A DNA stretch of 58,831 nucleotides from contig JAGQRV010000054.1 of the NCBI GenBank assembly GCA_020425125.1, forward strand, positions 1,009 to 59,839, written 5' to 3'. Both the position numbers and the translations under genes were made by a program. Source of the DNA: Paracoccaceae bacterium (GTDB lineage: Bacteria > Pseudomonadota > Alphaproteobacteria > Rhodobacterales > Rhodobacteraceae). Of this stretch, positions 36,949-44,998 are shown in pieces (position 1 is the stretch's first letter; each line of letters starts with the position of its first letter). Below the pieces are notes generated by a model. That model was not told the origin of the DNA. It saw nothing but the letters and a program-made list of their open reading frames with translations, and searched no databases.

Positions 36949-37014
36949 TCGGCGCAAGCGATTTCTAGCCGGGTATCCAGGCGTCCAGAAATTTCAGAAG
37001 ACATGGAGATCAAC

Positions 37015-37443
37015 ATGAAATTTTTCATTCCCCTCGCATTCGGCACCATCTGCGCCGCTGGCGTCGCGGGCGCCGACCAGGCGCGGCAGTTGTCATTGAC
37101 GGAAATGGACCTCGTCGCTGCAGGAACCGCGATCGCTTCAGCCGGGGCCGTGGGCGGTGGCCCGTCTACTCTGACGGCGACCCACACCGCCGCGGTCGGA
37201 AGCTATGCCGCGGGGCCTGCGCCAGGCATCGACAGCTATGCTTACGCCGCCGGCGGGACCGCCAGTGGCTATTCGACCAGCAACAACATTTCCACCGGGG
37301 CAGTTGCCGCGACCAATTCGAGCAGCACCCACAATTACACGACCAATCGGAGCTGGACGGTGAATTCCGGTCCGGTCTCCATCAGCTCAGCATTCTCGCA
37401 TACAGCCGGCAATAATGGTGTGTGGTTCTTTGGCGGTCCCTGA
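37015..37443 (+). CDS. Exported small protein 3 with V-A-A-G leader motif
   Basis: A 142-residue protein. ATG 37015 is preferred over 37003 because GGAGA sits seven bases before it. A Sec signal peptide ends near AGVAGA. The motif QLSLTEMDLVAAG ends at residue 37, and the rest is rich in Ala, Gly, Ser, Thr, Asn and Tyr (YAAGPAPGIDSYAYAAGG, then SSSTHNYTTNRSWTVNSG). It shares TLTATHTAAVGSY with TVLTATATLAQVQVIGNY of protein 4. The low-charge, repetitive composition is typical of secreted fibrous or adhesive proteins. No known family. Confidence 0.8.
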   Translation: MKFFIPLAFGTICAAGVAGADQARQLSLTEMDLVAAGTAIASAGAVGGGPSTLTATHTAAVGSYAAGPAPGIDSYAYAAGGTASGYSTSNNISTGAVAATNSSSTHNYTTNRSWTVNSGPVSISSAFSHTAGNNGVWFFGGP

Positions 37444-37504
37444 TCCACACGGTCGCGCTGTCCTAACCGGGACCGAAATTTCCAAGAAAGTGACGGAGAG
37501 AAAC

Positions 37505-37789
37505 ATGAAAAAGCTTCTCGTTTCGGCAGCAATTGCGCTGCCCGTTCTGACCGCCGGCTACGCTTCGGCCGGTGAGCCCATGCGCCTCAGCGATGCCGAT
37601 CTGGACGGTGTGAGCGCCGGCACGTCGGCCCTCGCGCAAGCTGCAGCAGTCGGCGTCGGCAACACGGTCCTGACCGCAACCGCGACCCTGGCGCAGGTTC
37701 AGGTCATCGGCAACTACACGTCGCAGCTGACTTCGATCAATCTCTACCAGTCCAATGCGGCCTCCGCTGCATCGGTCGCGGCCCACTGA
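37505..37789 (+). CDS. Exported small protein 4 with V-S-A-G leader motif
   Basis: A 94-residue protein with GGAGAG before ATG 37505. The signal peptide MKKLLVSAAIALPVLTAG is followed by MRLSDADLDGVSAG ending at residue 39. The mature 55 residues (TSALAQAAAVGVGNTVLTAT, then SQLTSINLYQSNAASAASVA) are uncharged and rich in Ala, Ser, Thr, Asn and Gln. Cleavage after A-G would leave a peptide without any charged residue except the terminal His. It lies 61 bases after protein 3 and 36 before protein 5, so it belongs to the operon. Confidence 0.82.
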   Translation: MKKLLVSAAIALPVLTAGYASAGEPMRLSDADLDGVSAGTSALAQAAAVGVGNTVLTATATLAQVQVIGNYTSQLTSINLYQSNAASAASVAAH

Positions 37790-37825
37790 TTTCAATCGGG
37801 CAAATTTTCAGCAAGGAGACTACTG

Positions 37826-38134
37826 ATGCGCAGCAAACTCTTCTCGGCGATCCTCGCCGGTGGCCTCACGGTTGCAGCAGGCGCCGCCCTGGCCGACAAT
37901 TACAAGCTGACCGACGCCCAGATGGACGGCGTGTCTGCGGGCGCCACCGCAATTGCGTTCGGCGCGTCGGGCGCCGTCGGCGATCTGCTCGCCGAAACCA
38001 TCGACGTCTCGGCCGCACAGGCTCAGGCCGGCGTCTTCGCCGCGGCCACAAACAGCTCGACCGCACTGGCAGCCTCGACCTGGTTCGGTGCCGCCGCCGC
38101 GTCGTCCTCGACCTCTGCGGCTTCGCTGCCCTGA
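37826..38134 (+). CDS. Exported small protein 5 with V-S-A-G leader motif
   Basis: A 102-residue protein with AAGGAG before ATG 37826. After the signal peptide (ending near AGAALA) comes NYKLTDAQMDGVSAG, ending at residue 39 exactly as in protein 4. The remaining 63 residues (ATAIAFGASGAVGDLLAETI, then ALAASTWFGAAAASSSTSAA) are Ala/Ser-rich and weakly acidic. Last gene of the small-protein operon, followed by a strong terminator. Function unknown. Confidence 0.82.
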   Translation: MRSKLFSAILAGGLTVAAGAALADNYKLTDAQMDGVSAGATAIAFGASGAVGDLLAETIDVSAAQAQAGVFAAATNSSTALAASTWFGAAAASSSTSAASLP

Positions 38135-38163
38135 TATCGGCTACCGCCGCAAGAGCGGCCGTC

Positions 38164-38193
38164 GGGCGCCCCGGCCTCACGGGGCGCCCTTTC
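38164..38193 (+). terminator. Rho-independent terminator of the small-protein operon
   Basis: The perfect 10-bp stem GGGCGCCCCG/CGGGGCGCCC with loop GCCTCA is followed by TTTCT. It separates the abundant small-protein messages from the peptidase/barrel genes, so the two parts can be expressed at different levels. Confidence 0.88.
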
Positions 38194-38199
38194 TGTGGC

Positions 38200-38214
38200 C
38201 AACTGCCGCAGTTG
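38200..38214. promoter_or_regulatory. Perfect 15-bp palindrome CAACTGC-C-GCAGTTG
   Basis: This odd palindrome lies just after the terminator and about 105 bases before the peptidase gene. It may be an operator for the peptidase-barrel pair. Confidence 0.35.
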
Positions 38215-38320
38215 AGGAAATCGCGGATGTTTCTGGACCCGGAAGCTTCCGTAACGTCCGCCGATCCGATAGCTCCATCACACGTGGCGCGCGACCGGCC
38301 CTTAATCGGAGACTTTGGAT

Positions 38321-39007
38321 ATGGCAGCCGCTTGTCCCAGCCGCCGTCTTTCCCGGCGCGGACTCCTAGGCGGTGCGGCATCTGCTGCAGTCGGCAGCAT
38401 CCTGGGCCGCCCGCTCCACGCCCAGACCTGGAGCAGTCCGGTCGAGTCCATGTTCGAAATGCGGCGCAAGAATACTGTGGTGCAGGAATACGATCTGAGT
38501 TGCGGGGCCGCTGCGCTGGCAACCGTCCTTCGCTACCAGCACGGCGACAATGTCTCGGAGAAGGAACTGGTCAGGGCCCTGATCAGTCGCGACATCTACA
38601 TCGAGAACCCTGAACTGGTGCAGGTGCGCGAAGGCTTCTCGCTCCTCGACCTCAAGCGCGTGGCGGAAGCGCGTGGTTACGTCGGCATCGGATACGGCAA
38701 CCTCACACTCGAGGAAGCCCTCACCATCGCGCCGGTCATCACGCCGATCTCGCCGGCGGACTACAACCACTTCGTGGTGCTGATCGGGCAGGTCGGCAAC
38801 AGCGTTCAGGTGGTCGATCCCGCCTTCGGCAACACCACGATGAGCGCGCGGCGATTCCAGCGCGAGTGGATAGACTTTCCCAATATCGGCCATGTCGGTT
38901 TCGTGGTGGCGCGCTCGGACGATCCGGACCCGCCGGGCGATCTGGTGCCCGATCCCCGGGTATTCATGACACCTCCGCCGGGATACATCCGAAATTCTTT
39001 ATTCTGA
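38321..39007 (+). CDS. Exported C39-family cysteine peptidase (FapD-like)
   Basis: A 228-residue protein. The N-terminus SRRLSRRGLLGGAASAAVGS is a twin-arginine signal, so the enzyme would act in the periplasm already folded. The C39 papain-like fold has catalytic Cys61 in QEYDLSCGAAALATVL, His150 in DYNHFVVLIG and Asp166 in VVDPAFG. Classic C39 domains sit on ABC exporters and cut double-glycine leaders. Here the domain is free, as in FapD of the functional-amyloid system. The likely substrates are the small proteins upstream, whose motif ends in A-G. ATG 38321 has GGAGA eight bases before it. It is followed 24 bases later by the barrel gene. Confidence 0.88.
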   Translation: MAAACPSRRLSRRGLLGGAASAAVGSILGRPLHAQTWSSPVESMFEMRRKNTVVQEYDLSCGAAALATVLRYQHGDNVSEKELVRALISRDIYIENPELVQVREGFSLLDLKRVAEARGYVGIGYGNLTLEEALTIAPVITPISPADYNHFVVLIGQVGNSVQVVDPAFGNTTMSARRFQREWIDFPNIGHVGFVVARSDDPDPPGDLVPDPRVFMTPPPGYIRNSLF

Positions 39008-39031
39008 CGCGATTTCCAAGGAGACAGACAG

Positions 39032-39985
39032 ATGACGGTTCCGACCACCGCCCTGATCCGCTCGGGCCCACTTCTCGCCGCGGCCACATTCTTTGCCGGA
39101 ACGGCGCTGGCACAGGAGCCCGGCCAATTCGACGTCGATCCGGAAGCCGCGGAGCGTGCCCTCGAGCGCGCGCTGGTGCAGACGGGATCGATCCTTCTGC
39201 CCGCCGGAGCCGCCGAGGTCGCGCCGTATTTCTCCTTCCAGCGCAACGAGAGCGAGGTTGCGGGTGTTCCGGTGCTTGTCGGCAATCAGCTTGTCGGCAC
39301 GACCATTGCCACTGACCAGAACCAGGCGACGGCCGGTGTAATCCTTCGCGCCGGACTTCCCTGGGCCGCGCAACTCGACCTCAACCTGCCGTTCACGTAC
39401 CAGGAGAACTCCACCGAGCAGCGCGTCCTCGGCGCGTCCCTCACGAACGACAGCCAGGATTCGACCGGCATCGGCGATGTCGTTCTGACCTACACCCAGT
39501 CGCTGACCGGGAACGATCCGGACAGGCCGGCGTTTCTGGCCAGCGTCTCCTATGACAGTGACACCGGCGACCGGGAAAACGGTCTCTATCTCGGCACCGG
39601 GTTTCAGGAGGTGGAACTCGCCCTGACCGCAACCACGCGGCAGGACCCGCTGGTCTTCTCGGTCCGCGTCGCCTATCAGCACGGCTTCGAGAATAACCAT
39701 ATTCAGCCTGGCGACCAGTATTCGCTCGCGGCCGGGGCTTTCCTCGCCGTGAACCCGCAGACGTCGCTGCAATTCGGCTTCACGGTCGCCTACACCGACG
39801 ACTATCAGTATCAGGGAAGGACCGTCAGCGGCTCAGATCAGTTCGCCGCGTCCCTGAACCTCGGCATCGCGACCATCCTGCGCCGCAACACGCTGCTCGA
39901 CATGGCGATCAATGTGGGGCTGACCGAAGATGCGCCCGATTTCGCCTTCGTGGTGAGCTTGCCGATCCGCTTCAATTTCCGGTAG
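39032..39985 (+). CDS. Outer-membrane beta-barrel protein (FapF / meta-pathway phenol-type transporter family)
   Basis: A 317-residue protein with AAGGAGA before ATG 39032. A signal peptide ends at ALAQ. A short helical segment (DPEAAERALERALVQTG) and SILLPAGAAEVAPYFSFQ follow, then about 250 residues of alternating beta strands ending in PIRFNFR. This layout is that of the COG4313-type outer-membrane proteins that include FapF, the trimeric exporter of Fap amyloid subunits. Coupled to a C39 peptidase gene, it probably exports the processed small proteins. A role in uptake of hydrophobic compounds, proposed for some relatives, is less likely here. Confidence 0.85.
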   Translation: MTVPTTALIRSGPLLAAATFFAGTALAQEPGQFDVDPEAAERALERALVQTGSILLPAGAAEVAPYFSFQRNESEVAGVPVLVGNQLVGTTIATDQNQATAGVILRAGLPWAAQLDLNLPFTYQENSTEQRVLGASLTNDSQDSTGIGDVVLTYTQSLTGNDPDRPAFLASVSYDSDTGDRENGLYLGTGFQEVELALTATTRQDPLVFSVRVAYQHGFENNHIQPGDQYSLAAGAFLAVNPQTSLQFGFTVAYTDDYQYQGRTVSGSDQFAASLNLGIATILRRNTLLDMAINVGLTEDAPDFAFVVSLPIRFNFR

Positions 39986-40326
39986 GCCAGACTCCGGGCA
40001 TTGGGGGCATTTCCACCGCATCGCCACTACGCTGCTGTCGCGCATAGACAGTTGCATCAAAGACTAATTGCGAAAGAGCCCTTCGCAACAGGTCTTGTCG
40101 GCGGCACGCGACCGGTGTGCACCGCCTAAACCCAATCCCGGTGCGAGAGAGGCGGCTTCGGATCATGCTCGTCCGCGGCCGTCCCTGCTGTCCTCGCTGA
40201 TCACAACAGCGACCGGTGCACAACGCGGGGAACTGGCCGGCTCCGCGTCGCGCGGCAAGGAGAACCCGGTCGCACAGACTATCCAGGTTCAACCCGTATC
40301 GCCTGCCAAAATCCGCTGGTCAAAGG
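39986..40326. other. Intergenic region between barrel gene and tRNA-Met
   Basis: No gene. An inverted repeat TTGCGAA-N7-TTCGCAA (40068-40088) may be a transcript-end hairpin without a T-run, and CGGTG TG CACCG occurs near 40110. Nothing else is supportable. Confidence 0.45.
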
Positions 40327-40403
40327 TGGTAGCGGAGGAGGGACTTGAACCCCCGACACGCGGATTATGATTCCGCTGCTCTAACCAACTGAGCTACTCC
40401 GCC
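40327..40403 (-). tRNA. Elongator tRNA-Met (anticodon CAT)
   Basis: The minus strand folds as a 77-nucleotide tRNA with encoded CCA: acceptor GGCGGAG/CTCCGCT, D arm GTAGCTCAGTTGGTTAGAGC, anticodon arm GCGGA ATCATAA TCCGC and T arm GGGGG TTCAAGT CCCTC. CAT could also be tRNA-Ile2 after lysidine modification, but the acceptor and anticodon stems look like the alphaproteobacterial elongator Met form. Confidence 0.93.
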
Positions 40404-40574
40404 ACGTGGCGGGCTGGTTAGGCAAAGCCACCGTGGGCGTCAAGCGCGAAATCTGAGCACCGCGCGATCGGACTCGGTGTCGTGCGCGGGGACATCCGAG
40501 ACCATGGACAGCGGGCTTGCGCGTGGTAGCCATGGGGAGCCCCCGGGCGGGCACGACCTTGACAGGAGAGTGCT

Positions 40575-42191
40575 ATGTCAGAGCCGATCCGCGCAGCCGA
40601 CGTCCTTGCACGGCGTCTTTACGATGCCGGCTGCCGCACGGCTTTCGGGATGCCTGGCGGAGAAGTGCTGAGCCTTATCGACGCCCTCAGACGGAACGGC
40701 ATCGATTTCGTTCTGGTCAGGCACGAGAATGCCGGCGGCTTCATGGCCGAAGGGAACTGGCACGTAACCGGCGCACCGGGAATTCTGGTTGCGACACTCG
40801 GCCCCGGCGCGCTGAACGCGGTCAACACGGTTGCGAACGCCCTTCAGGAACGGGTGCCGTTGGTTGTCCTCACCGGCTGCGTCGATGCCGCGGAAGCTGA
40901 GCGCTACAGTCATCAGATCATCGACCATCAGGCGGTGTTCCGGCCCGTCACCAAGGCGACACTGCAGCTCAATGCCGAGGCTGCGGAGGTGGTGGCGGAT
41001 CGTGCCGTCAGCATCGCCTGCGAACCCCAGGCCGGACCGGTCCATGTGGATGTGCCGATGGGCGTTGCCGAGATGCCCGTTTCTCCTCGTTCTGTCCGCC
41101 GGAGCATCGCGGCCCCTGCGGCCCCGCCGGTCGGCCCCGGACTGGATCGCGCGCGCGACTGGCTTGCGCGAGCCGAGCGTCCCTTGCTGGTCGCCGGAGT
41201 CGATGCCCTGAACGAGGCGGCAGGTCCGGCGGTTACGGCCTTCGCCGAGGCGCATGCGGTGCCGGTCGTCACGACCTACCGCGCCAAAGGCCTGATCCCC
41301 GAAGATCATCCGCTTTCGCTGGGCGGCGCCGGATTGTCGCCCCTGGCCGACTCGCACCTCCTGCCGCTTGTCCGAAGCGCCGACCTCATCTTCCTCGCCG
41401 GCTACGATCCGATCGAGATGCGGCCCGGCTGGCGAGATGTGTGGGACCCAACGACGCAGAACGTCCTCGATATCGTTCCGGTGCCGCGACTGTCCTACAT
41501 GCACGGTGCAACCCTGACGGTGCAGTCCGGCGTGTCGCAAACCCTCGCGGCCCTGTCCAAGGGTGTGCCGCCCCGCGGAACATGGACAGATGGCGCCTTC
41601 ACCGCCACGCGCACGGACCTTGCCCGCGCCTTTTCCCTGGACGAGGAATGGGGCCCAGGAGCGGTGGTCGATTGCTGCCGTGCCGCCCTGCCCGAAGATG
41701 GCATCGCCACAGTGGACAGCGGCGCGCACCGCATCCTGCTGTCCCAGATGTGGACTTGCCCCGCACCGCGGACGCTGCTGCAATCTGCGGGACTGTGCAC
41801 GATGGGCTGCGCGGTGCCGTTGGCGCTCGGCGCTCAGATGGCGGCGCCGGAGCGCAAGGTCATCGCCTTCACCGGCGATGCCGGGTTCCTGATGGTTGCC
41901 GGGGAACTGGCCACCGCGGCCGAACTCGACCTCCGGACCGTTATTGTCGTATTCGTCGATGCCAGCCTCGCACTGATCGAAAAAAAGCAGCGCGAAAGGC
42001 AGTTGCCGAACCTGGGAGTGGACTTCGCCGTCCACGATTATGCCGCAATCGGCCGGGCATTCGGTGGCCACGGCGCCACCGTCTCGACCCGCGCGGGGCT
42101 TCGCAGCGCACTTGATGCCGCCTTCGGGGCCGACCGGTTCACCGTAATTGCCGCCATGATCGAACGGGGAGCCTATGACGGACGCATCTGA
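40575..42191 (+). CDS. Acetolactate-synthase-like ThDP enzyme
   Basis: A 538-residue ThDP-dependent enzyme. The Pyr domain has catalytic Glu in LVRHENAGGFMAEG. The ThDP domain has GDAGFLMVAGELATA, then IVVFVDASLALIEKKQ, where relatives read FND; the first Asn is replaced by Val. No clear FAD-binding signature was seen. The decarboxylase substrate is not known. It overlaps the following CaiB-type CoA transferase by 17 bases, an arrangement like the oxalyl-CoA decarboxylase/formyl-CoA transferase pair, although this sequence reads more like the acetolactate synthase/benzoylformate branch. ATG 40575 is preceded by AGGAGAG. Confidence 0.82.
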   Translation: MSEPIRAADVLARRLYDAGCRTAFGMPGGEVLSLIDALRRNGIDFVLVRHENAGGFMAEGNWHVTGAPGILVATLGPGALNAVNTVANALQERVPLVVLTGCVDAAEAERYSHQIIDHQAVFRPVTKATLQLNAEAAEVVADRAVSIACEPQAGPVHVDVPMGVAEMPVSPRSVRRSIAAPAAPPVGPGLDRARDWLARAERPLLVAGVDALNEAAGPAVTAFAEAHAVPVVTTYRAKGLIPEDHPLSLGGAGLSPLADSHLLPLVRSADLIFLAGYDPIEMRPGWRDVWDPTTQNVLDIVPVPRLSYMHGATLTVQSGVSQTLAALSKGVPPRGTWTDGAFTATRTDLARAFSLDEEWGPGAVVDCCRAALPEDGIATVDSGAHRILLSQMWTCPAPRTLLQSAGLCTMGCAVPLALGAQMAAPERKVIAFTGDAGFLMVAGELATAAELDLRTVIVVFVDASLALIEKKQRERQLPNLGVDFAVHDYAAIGRAFGGHGATVSTRAGLRSALDAAFGADRFTVIAAMIERGAYDGRI

Positions 42192-43392
42192 ACCCGCCGC
42201 GGCAAGGTCGCCGGGCGCACTTGACGGGATCGTGGTCCTCGACCTTTCGCGCATCCTTGCCGGGCCGACCTGCACCCAGCTTCTCGCGGATCTCGGCGCC
42301 ACTGTCTGGAAGATCGAGAACCCCAGAACCGGAGGGGACGATACCCGGTCCTGGGGACCGCCCTTCGCCAAGGACGCGCACGGCGAGGATACGGACCTGT
42401 CGGCCTATTTCATGGCGGCGAACCGCAACAAGCGCTCGGTCGCTGCCGACCTCGAGAACGCCGAGGACCGGGCGCTTCTGAAGCGCCTGGCCGCGCGCGC
42501 CGACATCCTGATCGAGAACTTCAAGCCCGGCGGCCTCGACAGGTTCGGCCTCGACGCCGCGACGCTCTGCGCGCGACATCCCGGTCTGGTCTATTGCTCG
42601 ATCTCCGGCTTCGGCCAGACCGGCCCCAATCGCGACAAGCCGGGCTACGACCTGATGGCGCAAGGCTATGGCGGCATCATGAGCCTGACCGGTGCGGCGG
42701 ACGGGCCGCCAATGAAGGTGGGAGTCGGGATCGCCGATGTCATGTGCGGCATGTATGCGGCGGTCGGAATTCTCGCGGCCCTGCGCCATCGCGACCGGAC
42801 CGGAGAGGGGCAGCATATCGACCTCGCGCTGGTCGACAGCCAGATGGCATGGCTGATCAACGAAGGCGTCAATTACCTGACTTCGGGCAGGCCACCGCTC
42901 CGCCGCGGCAACGGACATCCCAACATCGTGCCTTACGAGGTCTTCGAGGTCGCAGACGGCCACGTCATCGTGGCGGTCGGCAACGACGCCCAGTTCCGGC
43001 GATTCTGCGAGTTCCTCGGCCGCACGGACCTGGGCGCGGATCCGCGCTTCGCCACAAATCCGGCACGTCTCCTAAACCGCGGCGCGCTCCTGTCAGTCCT
43101 GACCCACGCCCTGCGGCGTCTGTCGCAGGACGCGGTGGTCGCTGGCCTCGAGGCGCGAAAGGTCCCGGTCGGGCCGGTCAACACGATTGAAGCCGCACTG
43201 GGGTCCGACCAGGCACAGGCGCGCGGTGCCGTGGTCGAAATGGCGCGGGGTCTGGATCCGGCGGTGCACTTGCTCGGCAATCCGTTGCACCTTTCGAAGA
43301 CCCCGGTTCGATACGATCGCCCACCCCCGGCATTTGACGAGGGCTCGGAGGCGCTGCACCGGTATCTCGATGACACCGACTCGGATCCATGA
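42175..43392 (+). CDS. CaiB/BaiF class III CoA transferase
   Basis: A 405-residue family III CoA transferase, which moves CoA between carboxylic acids through an aspartyl-CoA intermediate. Typical marks are LDLSRILAGPTCTQLLADLG, VWKIENPRTGGDDTRSWGPP, the NRNKRSVAADL loop, and SISGFGQTGPNRDKPGYDLM, which contains the candidate catalytic Asp in GYD. GQHIDLALVDSQMAWLINEG follows. The start lies inside the end of the ThDP enzyme gene, so the two are translationally coupled. The acid substrate is unknown. Confidence 0.92.
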   Translation: MTDASEPAAARSPGALDGIVVLDLSRILAGPTCTQLLADLGATVWKIENPRTGGDDTRSWGPPFAKDAHGEDTDLSAYFMAANRNKRSVAADLENAEDRALLKRLAARADILIENFKPGGLDRFGLDAATLCARHPGLVYCSISGFGQTGPNRDKPGYDLMAQGYGGIMSLTGAADGPPMKVGVGIADVMCGMYAAVGILAALRHRDRTGEGQHIDLALVDSQMAWLINEGVNYLTSGRPPLRRGNGHPNIVPYEVFEVADGHVIVAVGNDAQFRRFCEFLGRTDLGADPRFATNPARLLNRGALLSVLTHALRRLSQDAVVAGLEARKVPVGPVNTIEAALGSDQAQARGAVVEMARGLDPAVHLLGNPLHLSKTPVRYDRPPPAFDEGSEALHRYLDDTDSDP

Positions 43393-43520
43393 CGATTTGC
43401 GACCGCCACCACCCGGATAACGCGTGGCGGCGCCTTTAACAGCCGATCCAACCGTACACACCCGAACACAAGCCCGTGGTTCAGCGTTGCGCGTGTAGAC
43501 AGATGCACGGCGCTCCCGAC

Positions 43521-43536
43521 ATTCTCGAACGAGAAT
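43521..43536. promoter_or_regulatory. Palindrome ATTCTCG-AA-CGAGAAT before the TTC38-like gene
   Basis: Perfect 7-bp arms with a two-base centre, ending six bases before the AAGGAG ribosome site. The position in the leader would let a bound repressor or an mRNA hairpin block expression. Confidence 0.45.
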
Positions 43537-43557
43537 TATTCCAAGGAGATGTTCCAC

Positions 43558-44913
43558 GTGCTGACGGACCAATTCGGCTCGGCGGTCACCCTGACCGACC
43601 GCGCGGCGCTCGCCCATTGGAATGACCTCCAGATGTCGTTTCTGGCCCATGGCGCGACTGCGCCGGACCATCTGGCAAAGACGCTGGAGGCGGATCCCGA
43701 TTTCGCGCTCGGCCACGCGGTGAAGGGAATTTTCCTCCTGCTCCTCGGACGGCGGGAACTTGTGCCGACGGCGCGTGACTCACTGACGCGCGCCCGTGAG
43801 ACGGCCAGCGGCGACATGCGCGAAGCCGCCTTCGCGGCGGCTCTCGACGACTGGCTGGCCGGCAATCCCGCGGGTGCAGCCGAAAGGATCGAAGCCACGA
43901 TGGGGTTGCAGTCCCAGGATCCGCTGGCGATGAAATGCGCGCACGCGATCCGCTTCATCCTGGGTGACCGGCGCGAAATGCTGGACCAGCTTGACCGGGT
44001 ACTGGAAGCCTACGACCCGAACCATTCCGGTTATGGCTATTTCCTCGGCTGTCGCGCCTTTGCGCTCGAAGAAAACGGCCGCTACGAAGAGGCCCGCGCT
44101 GCGGGCATCGAGGCACTCGCCCACGCGCCCGACGACGCCTGGGGCCTGCACGCCGTCGCCCATGTTTACGACATGACCGGCGACAGTCCCGGCGGGTTGC
44201 ACTGGCTCGACAAGAACGAGCGCGCGTGGTCGCACTGCAACAATTTCCGCTATCACGTCTGGTGGCACAAGGCGCTGATGCATCTGGATCAGGGCGAGAT
44301 CGATGCCGTGCTCGATCTCTACGACACCAAGGTCCGCTCCGACCACACCGACGATTACCGGGACATCGCCAACGCGACTTCGCTGCTGATGCGGCTTGAA
44401 CTCGAAGGTACCGACATCGGCGACCGCTGGGCGGAACTGGCGGACCTGGCCGAGAGGCGCACCGGCGACGGCTGCCTGATCTTTGCCGATCTGCATTACC
44501 TTCTCGCACTGGTGGGCGACAATCGGAAGGCAGCCGCACGACGGCTGATTGCGCGGATCGTTCGCGACGGGAAGAACGCCACGACCGATTTCTCTCGCCG
44601 CTTCGACGCCCCCGGCACTGCCGCGGCAGAGGGCCTTGAAGCCTTCGGCGAAGGGGCCTACGGGCGTGCATTCGAACGGCTCGTCGCCGCCCGGACGACC
44701 ATGCAGCGCGCCGGCGGCAGTCACGCACAAAGGGACGTGTTCGAACGGATCACCATCGATGCCGGAATTCGCGCCGGCCGTCTGCGGCAGGCTGGGGCCC
44801 TCCTTGATGCGCGCGCGGCACTTCGCGGCGGCGCAGAGGACAGCTTTAGCGAGAATCGTCGCGAGATGATCGCGGATCTGGGCCGCAATCGCGTGAGAAT
44901 GTCTGCGGAATAG
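43558..44913 (+). CDS. TTC38-like tetratricopeptide-repeat protein
   Basis: A cytoplasmic helical-repeat protein of 451 residues resembling the TTC38 family. Repeats are visible from about residue 35 (LAKTLEADPDFALGHAVKGI, then YFLGCRAFALEENGRYEEAR and HAVAHVYDMTGDSPGGLHWL). The His/Trp-rich stretch NNFRYHVWWHKALMHLDQGE is a strongly conserved mark of these proteins. The function of the family is unknown. Two starts compete. The ATG at 43549 touches the AAGGAG box, while the GTG at 43558 lies nine bases after it; the latter is favoured. Spacing to opgC is 85 bases. Confidence 0.85.
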   Translation: MLTDQFGSAVTLTDRAALAHWNDLQMSFLAHGATAPDHLAKTLEADPDFALGHAVKGIFLLLLGRRELVPTARDSLTRARETASGDMREAAFAAALDDWLAGNPAGAAERIEATMGLQSQDPLAMKCAHAIRFILGDRREMLDQLDRVLEAYDPNHSGYGYFLGCRAFALEENGRYEEARAAGIEALAHAPDDAWGLHAVAHVYDMTGDSPGGLHWLDKNERAWSHCNNFRYHVWWHKALMHLDQGEIDAVLDLYDTKVRSDHTDDYRDIANATSLLMRLELEGTDIGDRWAELADLAERRTGDGCLIFADLHYLLALVGDNRKAAARRLIARIVRDGKNATTDFSRRFDAPGTAAAEGLEAFGEGAYGRAFERLVAARTTMQRAGGSHAQRDVFERITIDAGIRAGRLRQAGALLDARAALRGGAEDSFSENRREMIADLGRNRVRMSAE

Positions 44914-44998
44914 CGGCGATCAACGCATTGCCCTGCGAATTCTTGCCGATTATCAGGAGGGAAGGGACGCTGCCCCCCTTCCCTCCAGCCGGACTGCA

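Noticed and set aside
40578-42371. 597-codon open frame on the minus strand
   Set aside because: Antisense to the well-supported ThDP enzyme and the start of the CoA transferase; no motif or ribosome site.
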